64,000 nucleotides of DNA, from assembly GCF_026340255.1 (NCBI RefSeq), contig NZ_JAPEPJ010000001.1:3899001-3963000 (forward strand), read 5' to 3'. Shown piece after piece: positions 25,803 through 34,994 of the stretch. The notes under the pieces were generated by a model. The model searched no databases. It saw nothing but the letters and a program-made list of their open reading frames with translations, and had not been told where the DNA came from. How positions within the stretch are numbered: the first letter of the stretch is position 1; each line of letters begins with the position of its first letter. Position numbers and translations under genes: made by a program. This DNA comes from Streptomyces sp. NBC_01408 (GTDB lineage Bacteria > Actinomycetota > Actinomycetes > Streptomycetales > Streptomycetaceae).

Positions 25803-27383
25803 GTGATTCGACGTAACCAGTGGCTGGCGGCCCCGCTCGGCGCAGCCACCGCCGCCGCGCTGCTCAGCGGTTGCGGTTCGACCGATGGCTCCAACGCCGG
25901 CAGCGGCAAGGGCGTGGTCATGGGGATATCCGACAAGGTGAAGGCCACCGACCCCGCGTCGGGCTACGACCCGGGTTCCTGGCTGCTCTTCAACAACGTC
26001 TTCCAGTCGCTGTTGAGCTTCCCCAAGGGCGGCACCACCCCCGAACCCGACGCCGCGCAGGCCTGCGCCTTCGAAGGCGCCGACAGCAAGCTGTACAAGT
26101 GCACGCTGCGCAGCGGCCTGAAGTTCAGCAACGGCAACGCCCTCACCTCGAAGGACGTCAAGCACTCCTTCGAGCGCACCCTGAAGATCAACGACGACAA
26201 CGGCCCCGCCGTGATGCTGTCCTCGATCGCCGGGATCGACGCGCCGGACGACAAGACGGTCATCTTCCGCCTGAAGACCTCCGACGCGACCTTCCCGAGC
26301 AAGATCGCATCGGGCGCCGGCTCCATCGTCGACCACACCGAGTACCCGGCGGACAAGCTCCGCACCGACGGCAAGGCCTTCGGCTCCGGCGTCTACAAGC
26401 TGGACTCCATCAGCGAGAAGAGCGCCAACTTCTCGGTGAACAGCTCCTACACCGGCCGGGCCAAGCCGAAGAACACCGGCGTCACCATGAAGTTCTTCAA
26501 CGAGGACCAGGCCGCCCTCAAGAAGGTCCTCGAAAGCGGCGACGTCGACTTCGCCTTCCGCGGCCTCGCGGCCAAGGACATCGCCGGCCTCGCCGACAAG
26601 ACCGGCAACCAGAAGGTCGAGGTCGTCCAGGGCACCGGAGCCGAGGTCGAGCACCTCGTCTTCAACATGAACGACCCGGTCGCCGGCAAGCTGCCGATCC
26701 GCAAGGCCATCGCCTACCTCGTGGACCGCGAAGCCCTGGTCAAGGACGTGTACGACGGCACCGCGACCTCGCTCTACTCCATCGTCCCGGCCGGCATCGC
26801 GGGGCACACCACGCCCTTCTTCGACCGCTACGGCGGCAGCCCGCAGCCCGAGAAGGCGAAGGCCGTCCTGCGCGCGGCCAACATCAAGGACAAGGTGAAG
26901 ATCACCCTGTACTCGACGCCCACGCGCTACGGCCCGTCCACGGACCAGGAATTCCAGCTCATCGCCAAGCAGCTCAACGACAGCGGCCTCTTCGAAGCCG
27001 ACGTCAAGTCCGTCGAGTTCGAGCAGTACGAGAAGGACATCCAGGACGGCAAGTACGGCGTCTACGTGAAGGGCTGGGTGCCGGACTACCCCGACGCCGA
27101 CAACTTCACCCAGCCGTTCTTCGGCCCGGACAACGTCCTGCGCAACAACTACGACAACAAGGAGATCAGCGGGACCATCATCCCGTCGACCTCCGCGAAG
27201 TCCGACCGCTCGGCCGCGAACGCCGACTACGTCCGCCTCCAGGAGATCGTCGCCGACGAGGTCCCGATCCTCCCGCTCTGGCAGGGCAAGCAGTACGCGG
27301 TCACCCGCCCGAACGTCACCGGCCTCCAGTGGTCCCTGGACGCCTCGACGGTGTTCCGCTTCTGGGAGATCAGCAAGGGCTGA
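25803..27383 (+). CDS. ABC transporter substrate-binding lipoprotein, peptide/nickel family 5 (copy 2)
   Basis: A 526-residue paralogue of the preceding gene, with the same domain layout. The lipobox is LLSGC with C24. Shared features include LRSGLKFSNGNALTSKDVKHSFERT, KTSDATFPSKIASGAGSIVDH and a near-identical end, VPILPLWQGKQYAVTRPNVTG. The start is GTG at 25803, with GAAGGA seven bases upstream; a GTG 15 bases earlier lies before that ribosome site. The pair looks like a tandem duplication followed by divergence, and both are Tat/Sec-exported lipoproteins on the outer face of the membrane. They must share a permease encoded elsewhere. Confidence 0.92.
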   Translation: MIRRNQWLAAPLGAATAAALLSGCGSTDGSNAGSGKGVVMGISDKVKATDPASGYDPGSWLLFNNVFQSLLSFPKGGTTPEPDAAQACAFEGADSKLYKCTLRSGLKFSNGNALTSKDVKHSFERTLKINDDNGPAVMLSSIAGIDAPDDKTVIFRLKTSDATFPSKIASGAGSIVDHTEYPADKLRTDGKAFGSGVYKLDSISEKSANFSVNSSYTGRAKPKNTGVTMKFFNEDQAALKKVLESGDVDFAFRGLAAKDIAGLADKTGNQKVEVVQGTGAEVEHLVFNMNDPVAGKLPIRKAIAYLVDREALVKDVYDGTATSLYSIVPAGIAGHTTPFFDRYGGSPQPEKAKAVLRAANIKDKVKITLYSTPTRYGPSTDQEFQLIAKQLNDSGLFEADVKSVEFEQYEKDIQDGKYGVYVKGWVPDYPDADNFTQPFFGPDNVLRNNYDNKEISGTIIPSTSAKSDRSAANADYVRLQEIVADEVPILPLWQGKQYAVTRPNVTGLQWSLDASTVFRFWEISKG

Positions 27384-27405
27384 TCCCTCAGGGCCCGATG
27401 TGCCT

Positions 27406-27440
27406 CAGCAGCCCCGGCCGGACAACGGCCGGGGCTGCTG
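27406..27440. terminator. Strong terminator between the lipoprotein genes and the response regulator
   Basis: A perfect 15-bp stem (27406-27420 with 27426-27440, loop GACAA) lies 22 bases after the second lipoprotein gene. It serves the convergent gene pair. Confidence 0.8.
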
Positions 27441-27448
27441 GCACACGC

Positions 27449-27497
27449 GGGGGCTGCCGGTACAGCAGAGGCTGCCGGTACAGCAGGGGGCTGCCGG
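27449..27497. repeat. Short tandem repeat, about 18-19 bp period
   Basis: Three imperfect copies of GGGGCTGCCGGTACAGCA-type units lie between the terminator and the response regulator stop, the third diverging after GGCTGCCGG. The array is noncoding. Confidence 0.6.
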
Positions 27498-27508
27498 AAC
27501 CGGCGGGG

Positions 27509-28183
27509 CTACTGCGGAGCGCCCGGACGGACCAGGCCGCTCTCGTACGCGTACACCGCCGCCTGGACCCGGTCGCGCAGGGCCAGCTTCGTCAGCACGT
27601 GCCCCACATGCGTCTTGACCGTCGTCTCGCTCACGAACAGGTCCGCCGCGATCTCCGCGTTCGACAGCCCCCGCGCCACCAGCTTCAGCACCTCCACCTC
27701 GCGCTCGGTCAGCGTCCCCAGCGCGTCCGGGACACTGTCCTCACCCGACGGCAGATGACCGGCGTACTTGTCCAGCAGCCGCCGCGTGATGCTCGGCGCG
27801 AGCATCGCCTCGCCCGCCGCGACCACCCGGATCGCCTGCACCAGCTCATTGGCGGGCGCGTCCTTCAGCAGGAACCCGCTCGCCCCCGCGCGCAGCGCCT
27901 CGACCACGTACTCGTCCAGGTCGAAGGTGGTCAGCACCAGCACCTTCGCCGGACCGTCCCGGCCCGGGCCGGTGATCTGCCGCGTCGCCTCGACCCCGTC
28001 CATGCGCGGCATCCGGATGTCCATCAGCACCACATCGGGCTGCAACGCCCGGACCTGGTCCAGCGCCTGGAGGCCGTCCCCGGCCTCGCCGACCACCGCC
28101 AGGTCCCCCTCGGCCTCCAGGATCATCCGGAAGCCGGTGCGCAGCAGTGGCTGGTCGTCGACCAGCAGGACGCGGATGGCCAC
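27509..28183 (-). CDS. NarL/LuxR-family response regulator (orphan)
   Basis: A 224-residue two-component response regulator. The receiver domain (about 1-120) has the acidic pocket VDD at 8-10, phospho-acceptor D55 in VVLMDIRMPRMDG, the switch Thr in VLVLTTFD and Lys in FLLKDAP. The C-terminal LuxR/NarL helix-turn-helix (about 155-215) contains LTEREVEVLKLVARGLSNAEIA. It starts with GTG at 28183 after GAGGTAGACCCC. No histidine kinase gene is adjacent in either direction, so its partner is elsewhere or it responds to another phosphodonor. It is followed in parallel by nothing before the convergent lipoprotein genes; the RecB nuclease gene lies upstream. Confidence 0.93.
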   Translation of the reverse strand: MAIRVLLVDDQPLLRTGFRMILEAEGDLAVVGEAGDGLQALDQVRALQPDVVLMDIRMPRMDGVEATRQITGPGRDGPAKVLVLTTFDLDEYVVEALRAGASGFLLKDAPANELVQAIRVVAAGEAMLAPSITRRLLDKYAGHLPSGEDSVPDALGTLTEREVEVLKLVARGLSNAEIAADLFVSETTVKTHVGHVLTKLALRDRVQAAVYAYESGLVRPGAPQ

Positions 28184-28248
28184 GGGGTCTACCTCGTATT
28201 CGTCGGACGGCTTCGGCGGACCCCGCCCATTCTGCCCTGGCCCGACGA

Positions 28249-29205
28249 TCAGGAATCCGCCGGGAGCGCCGCCCCGCCCTCAGGGGGCGCGGACGCGGCC
28301 TCCGCCTCCGCACGCGCCGGGGGCACCTCCCGGCGGTAGCCGGGGGAGATCACCAGAGGGTAGACCGGGGGAGTCCCGCCGAACTCGGGGCAGACCGACT
28401 GGTGATCGCACCAGCCGCACAGCTTCGTCGGCCGCGGCCGCCACTCGCCCGTCTCCGTCGCCTCCCGGATCGCCTCCCACAGCGCCAGCAGCTTGCGCTC
28501 AACCCGCTCCAGATCCGCGATCACCGGGTCGTACGTCAGCACGTCCCCACTGCCCAGGTACACCAGCTGCAACCGCCGCGGCACGACCTGCTTCAGCCGC
28601 CACACCACCAGCGCGTAGAACTTCATCTGGAACAGAGCGCCCTCGGCGTACTCCGGCCGAGGCGCCTTGCCCGTCTTGTAGTCGACGATCCGCACCTCAC
28701 CCGTCGGCGCCACGTCCACCCGGTCGATGATCCCGCGCAGCCGCAGCCCCGACTCCAGCTCCGTCTCCACGAAGAACTCCCGCTCCACCGGCTCCAGCCG
28801 CGTCGGGTCCTCCAGCGTGAACCAGCGCTCCACCAGCGCCTCGGCCTCGGTCAGCCACCGCGCCAGGCCCGCTCCCTCGTCACCCTCCGGGAACAGCTCG
28901 CCCAGCTCCGGCTTCGCCTCCAGCAGCCGGTCCCACTGCCCCGGGACCAACGCCTTCGCCCGCGGCGCCGTCCGCTCCGGAGCCGGATGGTCGAAGAGCC
29001 GCTCCAGCACCGCGTGCACCAGCGTCCCGCGCGTCGCCGCCGCACTCGGCTTCTCCGGCAGCTTGTCGATCACCCGGAACCGGTACAGCAGCGGGCACTG
29101 CATGAAGTCACTCGCCCGCGAAGGGGACAGCGAAGTGGGCCGCACCGCACTCGGCACCGCATCGTCATCGGCTTCACTGGGCACAGCACCCGGGCTCGTC
29201 GTCAT
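28249..29205 (-). CDS. RecB-family PD-(D/E)XK exonuclease with Fe-S cysteines
   Basis: A 318-residue nuclease of the Cas4/AddB/RecB C-terminal type. Visible motifs are RGTLVHAVLERLF with the first His, an acidic RGIIDRVDV, and the catalytic VRIVDYKTGKAP. Four cysteines frame the domain: one in DFMQCPLLYRF near the N-terminus and the cluster CGWCDHQSVC near residue 278, the pattern that binds a 4Fe-4S cluster in this family. Actinobacterial genomes keep it beside the site-2 protease and TrmI genes near the proteasome locus, as here. The ATG at 29205 is preceded by TAGGGT and a PafBC-like sequence, with no ribosome site, so a leaderless, damage-inducible message is plausible. Confidence 0.9.
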   Translation of the reverse strand: MTTSPGAVPSEADDDAVPSAVRPTSLSPSRASDFMQCPLLYRFRVIDKLPEKPSAAATRGTLVHAVLERLFDHPAPERTAPRAKALVPGQWDRLLEAKPELGELFPEGDEGAGLARWLTEAEALVERWFTLEDPTRLEPVEREFFVETELESGLRLRGIIDRVDVAPTGEVRIVDYKTGKAPRPEYAEGALFQMKFYALVVWRLKQVVPRRLQLVYLGSGDVLTYDPVIADLERVERKLLALWEAIREATETGEWRPRPTKLCGWCDHQSVCPEFGGTPPVYPLVISPGYRREVPPARAEAEAASAPPEGGAALPADS

Positions 29206-29212
29206 GGACAAA

Positions 29213-29235
29213 ACCCTACGGCCCACGACCGACAG
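29213..29235 (-). promoter_or_regulatory. PafBC/RecA-NDp-like promoter of the RecB-type nuclease
   Basis: On the minus strand the order is CTGTCGGTC, eight bases, TAGGGT, then seven bases to the ATG. The actinobacterial RecA-NDp consensus is TTGTCRGTG-N8-TAnnnT. The left box matches 7 of 9 positions with exact spacing and a matching -10. Confidence 0.5.
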
Positions 29236-29425
29236 CGCACACATACCATCGACGCCGGGCACCCTCGCACTGCATGATCAGTGCATCACACCGCGCTACG
29301 GCGCAGCCGGAACCACACTGGAACCACACTGGAACCGGACCCGCAGCAGAACCACGCGGACCCGAACCGCACCAGAACCGCCGGCGGACCAGACCCGCCG
29401 GACACGCACCGAACGAAGGACAGCC

Positions 29426-30628
29426 GTGGCAGACACCGACGAAACCGGCGAGCGCGGAGGCCGGCGCTCCGGACCGGGCGGCGGACTCCTCATGGGCCGC
29501 CCCTTCGGCGTGCCCGTCTACGTCTCGCCCAGCTGGTTCCTCGTCGCCGCCCTCATCACCTGGGTCTTCGGCGACCAGCTCGACCGGGTCCTGCCCGACC
29601 TCGGACCCGTCCGCTACCTCGTCTCCCTCTTCTTCGCCGTGGCCTTCTACGCCTCCGTCCTGGTCCACGAGCTCGCCCACACCGTCGCCGCCCTCCGCTT
29701 CAAACTCCCCGTGCGCCGCATCCAGCTCCAGTTCTTCGGCGGCGTCTCCGAGATCGAGAAGGAATCCGAGACCCCCGGCCGCGAGTTCGTCCTCGCCTTC
29801 GTCGGCCCCCTCCTCTCCCTCGCCCTCGCCGGAGCCTTCTACCTCGGCATGAAGGCCGTCGACCCGGCGACCGTCCCCGGCGTCCTGCTCGCCGGCCTGA
29901 TGATCTCCAACCTGCTCGTCGCCGCCTTCAACCTCCTCCCCGGCCTCCCCCTCGACGGCGGCCGCATGCTCCGCGCCGTCATCTGGGGCATCACCGGCAA
30001 ACCCATGACCGGCACCGTCGCCGCCGCCTGGATCGGCCGCGCCCTCGCCGTCGCCGTCCTCCTCGGCCTGCCCCTGCTCACCCACACCGGAGTCGTCGGC
30101 CCCAGCGGGGACATCGAGCGGTCCGGCATGGACACCGTCCTGGACGCACTGCTCGCCGCGATCCTCGCCGCCATCATCTGGACCGGCGCCGGCAACAGCC
30201 TGCGCCTGGCCCGGCTGCGCGAACACCTCCCCGAACTGCGCGCCCGCACCCTCACCCGCCGCGCCATCCCCGTCGAGAACGCCACCCCCCTCTCCGAAGC
30301 GCTGCGCCGCGCCAACGAGGCCGGAGCCCGCGCCCTCGTCGTCGTCGACGGCAACGGCGACCCCGTCGCCATCGTCCGCGAGAGCGCCATCGCCTCCGTC
30401 CCCGAACACCGCCGCCCCTGGATCGCCGTCAGCACCCTCGCCCAGGACCTCACCGGCGGCATGAAGGTTTCAGCGGAACTCACCGGCGAGGCACTCCTCG
30501 ACCACCTGCGCACCCACCCCGCCACCGAGTACCTCGTCCTCGAACCCGGCGGCGAGATCTACGGCGTCCTGTCCACCCTCGACGTCGAGAAGGCCTTCGT
30601 GAAGGCCATGGCGCGGCCCCAGTCCTGA
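29426..30628 (+). CDS. Site-2 protease family protein (M50) with CBS domains
   Basis: A 400-residue intramembrane zinc metalloprotease. The membrane domain (about 25-265) has some five to six helices, with HELAH in VLVHELAHTVAAL as the zinc-binding HExxH, and NLLPGLPLDGGRM supplying the third ligand Asp. The C-terminal part (about 275-400) contains a CBS pair, likely sensing a nucleotide. Substrates may be anti-sigma factors or other membrane proteins, but none is indicated. The start is GTG at 29426, with GAAGGA five bases upstream; the reading frame extends further but without coding signature. It lies 18 bases before trmI and divergent from the RecB-type nuclease, a neighbourhood conserved at actinobacterial proteasome loci. 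Confidence 0.9.
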   Translation: MADTDETGERGGRRSGPGGGLLMGRPFGVPVYVSPSWFLVAALITWVFGDQLDRVLPDLGPVRYLVSLFFAVAFYASVLVHELAHTVAALRFKLPVRRIQLQFFGGVSEIEKESETPGREFVLAFVGPLLSLALAGAFYLGMKAVDPATVPGVLLAGLMISNLLVAAFNLLPGLPLDGGRMLRAVIWGITGKPMTGTVAAAWIGRALAVAVLLGLPLLTHTGVVGPSGDIERSGMDTVLDALLAAILAAIIWTGAGNSLRLARLREHLPELRARTLTRRAIPVENATPLSEALRRANEAGARALVVVDGNGDPVAIVRESAIASVPEHRRPWIAVSTLAQDLTGGMKVSAELTGEALLDHLRTHPATEYLVLEPGGEIYGVLSTLDVEKAFVKAMARPQS

Positions 30629-30646
30629 AGCCAATACACTGGTCAC

Positions 30647-31570
30647 ATGTCCGAACCGACCGGTGCCGCCCGCCGACGCGGGCCCTTCGAGGTCGGGGAC
30701 CAGGTTCAGCTCACCGACCCCAAGGGCCGCCACTACACGTTCACGCTCGAAGCCGGGAAGAATTTCCACACCCACAAGGGTTCCTTCCCGCACGACGAGC
30801 TGATCGGTGCCCCCGAGGGCAGCGTTGTCCGTACCACGGGCAACGTCGCATATCTCGCGCTGCGTCCCCTGCTCCCCGACTATGTCCTGTCCATGCCCCG
30901 CGGCGCCGCCGTGGTCTACCCCAAGGACGCGGGCCAGATCCTGGCCTTCGCCGACATCTTCCCCGGCGCCCGCGTCGTGGAAGCAGGTGTGGGCTCCGGC
31001 TCCCTGAGCAGCTTCCTGCTGCGCGCCATCGGCGACCAGGGCATGCTCCACAGCTACGAGCGCCGCGCGGACTTCGCCGAGATCGCCACGGCCAACGTCG
31101 AGCGGTACTTCGGCGGCCCGCACCCGGCGTGGCAGCTGACCGTGGGCGACCTCCAGGACAACCTGTCCGACACCGACGTCGACCGCGTCATCCTCGACAT
31201 GCTCGCCCCCTGGGAGTGCCTCGAGGCCGTCTCCAAGGCGCTCGTCCCCGGCGGCATCCTCTGCTGCTACGTGGCCACCACCACGCAGCTCTCGCGCACC
31301 GTCGAGTCCATCCGCGAGTTCGGCTGCTACGCCGAACCGCAGCCCTGGGAATCGATGATCCGCAACTGGCACGTCGAGGGCCTGGCCGTCCGCCCGGACC
31401 ACCGGATGATCGGCCACACCGGCTTCCTCGTCACCGCCCGCCGCCTCGCGGACGGCGTCGAGCCCCCCATGCGCCGCCGCCGCCCCGCCAAGGGCGCGTA
31501 CGGCGAGGACTACGACGGTCCCGGCAGCCAGTCCGGCGGCTCCGGCGACCGTACGGGCGACCGCGGCTGA
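30647..31570 (+). CDS. trmI: tRNA (adenine-N1)-methyltransferase TrmI
   Basis: A 307-residue SAM-dependent methyltransferase that makes m1A58 (and m1A57 in some archaea) in the tRNA T-loop. The N-terminal beta-barrel (about 10-80) is followed by a Rossmann domain with motif I VVEAGVGSGSLSSFLLRA, an acidic YERRADFAEIA and the motif IV-like DRVILDMLAPWECL. The catalytic-loop Asp in LDMLAP is present. The C-terminus has a basic, disordered extension. TACACT (30635-30640) lies six bases before the ATG, with no ribosome site, suggesting a leaderless message inside the preceding gene's end. A 20-bp terminator follows. Confidence 0.94.
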   Translation: MSEPTGAARRRGPFEVGDQVQLTDPKGRHYTFTLEAGKNFHTHKGSFPHDELIGAPEGSVVRTTGNVAYLALRPLLPDYVLSMPRGAAVVYPKDAGQILAFADIFPGARVVEAGVGSGSLSSFLLRAIGDQGMLHSYERRADFAEIATANVERYFGGPHPAWQLTVGDLQDNLSDTDVDRVILDMLAPWECLEAVSKALVPGGILCCYVATTTQLSRTVESIREFGCYAEPQPWESMIRNWHVEGLAVRPDHRMIGHTGFLVTARRLADGVEPPMRRRRPAKGAYGEDYDGPGSQSGGSGDRTGDRG

Positions 31571-31589
31571 CCCGCGGCCCCAACACATC

Positions 31590-31647
31590 GGCGCTGTGGC
31601 GCAGTTCCCCCGAAGACCCGGGAACTGCGCCACAGCGCCTTTTCGTT
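31590..31647 (+). terminator. Strong Rho-independent terminator after trmI
   Basis: A perfect 20-bp stem (31590-31609 with 31620-31639, 10-nt loop) is followed by TTTTCGTT. It is the strongest terminator in the window. Confidence 0.92.
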
Positions 31648-31780
31648 GTCCTGACGACCGGCTCCCGCCGCCGCCCGGAAGCCCACCGGGCCCCCTCACC
31701 CGGACCCGCCCGTTCCACCTCTGTGTGAGGTGTGGCACGATGCTGGCTCCCCGTCACCCTTCACACAGGAGACACCCCGC

Positions 31781-32389
31781 GTGCCGCACAGCACCGCCGA
31801 GCCGGCCCCGGTACGGGAAGACCTGGCACACAGCAGCACCAGGCCCCTCCACTGGCTCGCCACGGCCACCGCCATGGCCGCCGTCATAGCCGCCGCGGGA
31901 CTCGTCCAGCCGGCCACCGGCACGCCCGCCGGGGAACCGGCCCCGAACGGCCCCCAGGCCGCCGCGGCGGACGCTCCCGCCGCTCCCGACGCGGCCGGGG
32001 TCACCTACCCCCTGGACTGCAAGGGCGCCCCCCAGAAGGTCACCGCCACCGCCCAGGGAGACCTCGACGGCGACGGCCGCCCCGAGACGGTGGCCGCGGT
32101 CCGCTGCGACGCCGGCTCCGGGACCCCGCCCCACGCGATCTACGTCCTCACGCGGGACCGGGGCCAGGACGCCCGCCCCAGAGTCGTCGCGACACTGCTC
32201 GAAGCTGCCCGGAGGCAGACCGCGACCGACCTCACCGTGCGCGACGGAATCGTCACCGCCGACCTCCTCGGCTACTCCTCGCCCGAGGTGCCCCGCTACA
32301 GCCCCGACACGAAACAGCTCGCCAAGTGGCGCTGGAGCGGCGGAAAATTCCGCCAGGAGCTGACGGACTCAGCCGCCAGGAGTGTTTGA
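31781..32389 (+). CDS. Hypothetical exported or membrane-anchored protein
   Basis: A 202-residue protein. It has a short cytoplasmic N-terminus, one hydrophobic segment (about residues 28-48, HWLATATAMAAVIAAAGLV) and an Ala/Pro-rich linker. An extracellular domain of about 120 residues follows, with two cysteines (DCKGAP and VRCDAG) that could form a disulfide. GDLDGDGRPET resembles the calcium-binding loop of FG-GAP/integrin-type repeats, but only one copy is seen. No catalytic motif is visible. The GTG at 31781 is supported by AGGAG 10 bases upstream. It lies between trmI and the ferredoxin gene, converging on the latter. I do not recognise a characterised family. Confidence 0.75.
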   Translation: MPHSTAEPAPVREDLAHSSTRPLHWLATATAMAAVIAAAGLVQPATGTPAGEPAPNGPQAAAADAPAAPDAAGVTYPLDCKGAPQKVTATAQGDLDGDGRPETVAAVRCDAGSGTPPHAIYVLTRDRGQDARPRVVATLLEAARRQTATDLTVRDGIVTADLLGYSSPEVPRYSPDTKQLAKWRWSGGKFRQELTDSAARSV

Positions 32390-32393
32390 GACG

Positions 32394-32714
32394 TCACTCC
32401 GCGTCGGGACCGAAGACTTCCACCCTGTCCGAAACACGCCTCACGTGGATGCAGTCCCCCGGACATTCCTTGGCCGAATCGACCACGTCCTGGAGCAGCG
32501 GCAGCGGAACCGGAGTGCTCGCCCCCGCGTCCTGGAGGAGCTCGTCGTCCGCGCTCTTCACGTACGCCAGACCATCGATGTCCAGCTCGAACACCTCTGG
32601 CGCGTACTGCACGCAGATCCCGTCCCCGGTGCAGAGGTCCTGATCGATCCACACCTCGAGCGGCTCGCCGGCCTCGCCCGCACCGCCCGTCGGAGCCTCC
32701 TGCTGCACGGTCAT
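32394..32714 (-). CDS. Single-cluster (3Fe-4S type) ferredoxin
   Basis: A small acidic ferredoxin of about 106 residues. CTGDGIC near residue 34 (C-x5-C) and AKECPGDCIHV near residue 85 give the spacing of actinobacterial 3Fe-4S ferredoxins that feed cytochrome P450s and other oxidoreductases. No P450 gene is nearby. The start is uncertain: the ATG at 32714 has AGGAG only two bases away, while an ATG at 32747 lacks a ribosome site, so the N-terminus could be 11 residues longer. It is divergent from arc, and the arrangement ferredoxin-arc recurs in Streptomyces. Confidence 0.85.
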   Translation of the reverse strand: MTVQQEAPTGGAGEAGEPLEVWIDQDLCTGDGICVQYAPEVFELDIDGLAYVKSADDELLQDAGASTPVPLPLLQDVVDSAKECPGDCIHVRRVSDRVEVFGPDAE

Positions 32715-32978
32715 ATCTCCTGCCGTTTCCTGCTCTGAGTGATCCATCCCAGTCACAACTCGCAGCAAGTCGCACGAGCCCTGACGGGTGTTGAACGCTT
32801 CGACCTTACAACCGGCCGCTTCCCGAGTTTGATGGGTGGGTATTTCCTTGGCGTGAGGGAGTACGCAAGGGTGAAGATCGGACACACCCCTACCGTCTTT
32901 GTGATCTAGGGGTTTCAATCACCACCAGCCCAGGTAGGGTCAGGAAGCGTCCAGCTCCCCTTGGAGGAGGTGAGGACC

Positions 32979-34745
32979 GTGGCAGCCCACGACGACGACA
33001 TCAACCGCGGCATCCGGCCCGGGCGAGGGTCTGAGGACCCCGCCGGCCAGGTTGCCTATCTCGAGCAGGAAATCGCCGTCCTGCGACGTAAGCTCGCCGA
33101 CTCTCCGCGACACACGAGGATTCTCGAAGAGCGGATCGTCGAGCTGCAGACAAATCTCGCAGGCGTCTCCGCTCAGAACGAACGACTGGCGAATACCCTC
33201 CGTGAGGCCCGCGACCAGATCGTGGCCCTCAAGGAAGAAGTCGACCGGCTCGCACAGCCGCCGGCCGGTTTCGGTGTCTTCCTGCAGGCAAACGAGGACG
33301 GCACCGTCGACATCTTCACCGGAGGCCGAAAGCTCCGCGTGAACGTCAGCCCCAGCGTCGACCCGGAAGACCTCCGGCGCGGCCAGGAGGTCATGCTCAA
33401 CGAGGCCCTCAACGTGGTCGAGGCCATGGAATACGAGCGGGCCGGGGACATCGTCACCCTCAAGGAGATCCTGGAGGACGGCGAGCGCGCCCTGGTGGTC
33501 GGGCACACCGACGAGGAAAGGGTGGTGAGGCTCGCCGAGCCGCTCCTGGACATCACCATCCGCCCCGGCGACGCCCTGCTGCTCGAACCCCGCTCCGGCT
33601 ACGTCTACGAGGTCGTCCCCAAGAGCGAGGTCGAGGACCTCGTCCTCGAAGAGGTCCCCGACATCGACTACGACAAGATCGGCGGCCTGGGCGACCAGAT
33701 CGAGCTGATCCGCGACGCGGTCGAGCTCCCGTACCTCTACCCGGACCTGTTCAAGGAACACGAACTGCGGCCCCCGAAGGGCATCCTGCTCTACGGCCCG
33801 CCCGGCTGCGGCAAGACGCTCATCGCCAAGGCCGTCGCCAACTCCCTTGCCAAGAAGGTCGCCGAGGTGACCGGCCAGGCCCAGGGGAAGTCGTACTTCC
33901 TGAACATCAAGGGCCCCGAGCTCCTCAACAAGTACGTCGGCGAGACCGAGCGGCACATCCGCCTCGTCTTCCAGCGTGCTCGGGAGAAGGCCAGCGAGGG
34001 CACCCCCGTCATCGTCTTCTTCGACGAGATGGAGTCGCTCTTCCGCACCCGCGGATCCGGTGTCAGCTCGGACGTGGAGAACACCATCGTCCCGCAGCTG
34101 CTCGCCGAGATCGACGGCGTGGAGGGCCTGGAGAACGTCATCGTCATCGGTGCCTCCAACCGCGAGGACATGATCGACCCGGCCATCCTGCGGCCCGGCC
34201 GCCTCGACGTGAAGATCAAGATCGAGCGTCCGGACGCCGAGGCCGCGAAGGACATCTTCGCGAAGTACCTGAAGGCCACGCTGCCCCTGCACCTGGACGA
34301 CCTGTCCGAGCACCAGGACTCGCGGCCCGGCACCGTCCACAGCATGATCCAGACCGTCGTCGAGCAGATGTACGCTGAAACCGAGGAAAATCGCTTCCTT
34401 GAGGTCACGTACGCCAACGGCGACAAGGAAGTCCTCTACTTCAAGGACTTCAACTCGGGCGCGATGATCCAGAACATCGTGGACCGTGCGAAGAAGATGG
34501 CCATCAAGGCCTTCCTCGAGCACAACCAGAAGGGTCTGCGCGTCTCCCACCTCCTCCAGGCTTGCGTGGACGAGTTCAAGGAGAACGAGGACCTGCCCAA
34601 CACCACCAACCCCGACGACTGGGCCCGGATCTCCGGAAAGAAGGGCGAGCGGATCGTATTCATCCGCACCCTCGTCACCGGAAAGCAGGGCGCGGACACC
34701 GGACGCTCCATCGACACGGTGGCAAACACCGGTCAGTACCTCTGA
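32979..34745 (+). CDS. arc: Proteasome-associated AAA ATPase Arc/Mpa
   Basis: A 588-residue AAA+ unfoldase that recognises Pup-tagged proteins and threads them into the 20S core. Residues about 24-92 are a coiled coil that binds Pup. Residues about 95-210 form tandem OB folds. The AAA domain begins near 232: Walker A GPPGCGKT at 273-280, Walker [11 protein letters not shown], and the sensor/arginine region [17 protein letters not shown]. The C-terminus ends in GQYL, the HbYX-like docking motif for the proteasome alpha ring. The start is GTG, after GAGGAGGTGAGG. A TAGGGT box near 32934 may be its -10. Length equals that of the S. coelicolor protein as I recall it. Confidence 0.97.
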   Translation: MAAHDDDINRGIRPGRGSEDPAGQVAYLEQEIAVLRRKLADSPRHTRILEERIVELQTNLAGVSAQNERLANTLREARDQIVALKEEVDRLAQPPAGFGVFLQANEDGTVDIFTGGRKLRVNVSPSVDPEDLRRGQEVMLNEALNVVEAMEYERAGDIVTLKEILEDGERALVVGHTDEERVVRLAEPLLDITIRPGDALLLEPRSGYVYEVVPKSEVEDLVLEEVPDIDYDKIGGLGDQIELIRDAVELPYLYPDLFKEHELRPPKGILLYGPPGCGKTLIAKAVANSLAKKVAEVTGQAQGKSYFLNIKGPELLNKYVGETERHIRLVFQRAREKASEGTPVIVFFDEMESLFRTRGSGVSSDVENTIVPQLLAEIDGVEGLENVIVIGASNREDMIDPAILRPGRLDVKIKIERPDAEAAKDIFAKYLKATLPLHLDDLSEHQDSRPGTVHSMIQTVVEQMYAETEENRFLEVTYANGDKEVLYFKDFNSGAMIQNIVDRAKKMAIKAFLEHNQKGLRVSHLLQACVDEFKENEDLPNTTNPDDWARISGKKGERIVFIRTLVTGKQGADTGRSIDTVANTGQYL

Positions 34746-34756
34746 CGGAGCGGAGC

Positions 34757-34788
34757 GGCTGCGGATGCCCTCCAGGGCATCCGCAGCC
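34757..34788 (+). terminator. Hairpin terminator after arc
   Basis: A perfect inverted repeat with 15-base arms (34757-34771 and 34774-34788) begins 11 bases after the arc stop and is followed by GACTGCTTT. A second AT-richer repeat, CATTTCAG/CTGAAATG, lies at 34806-34845. Confidence 0.7.
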
Positions 34789-34994
34789 GACTGCTTTACC
34801 GACTGCATTTCAGCCGGTGACCGCACGAAGTCAATGACTGAAATGATCTCCCCACCAGCGCGTGGTGGTTCTAGGCTCTTCCGTACCGCCTCATCCGCAG
34901 TGCGGGGACGGACACCGCACAGCACACGCACCGGAGCACCAGCGGTACTTGAGCGCCGCTCCGAACAGGAGCTCCGCCGGGCAAGGAGGGCCGC

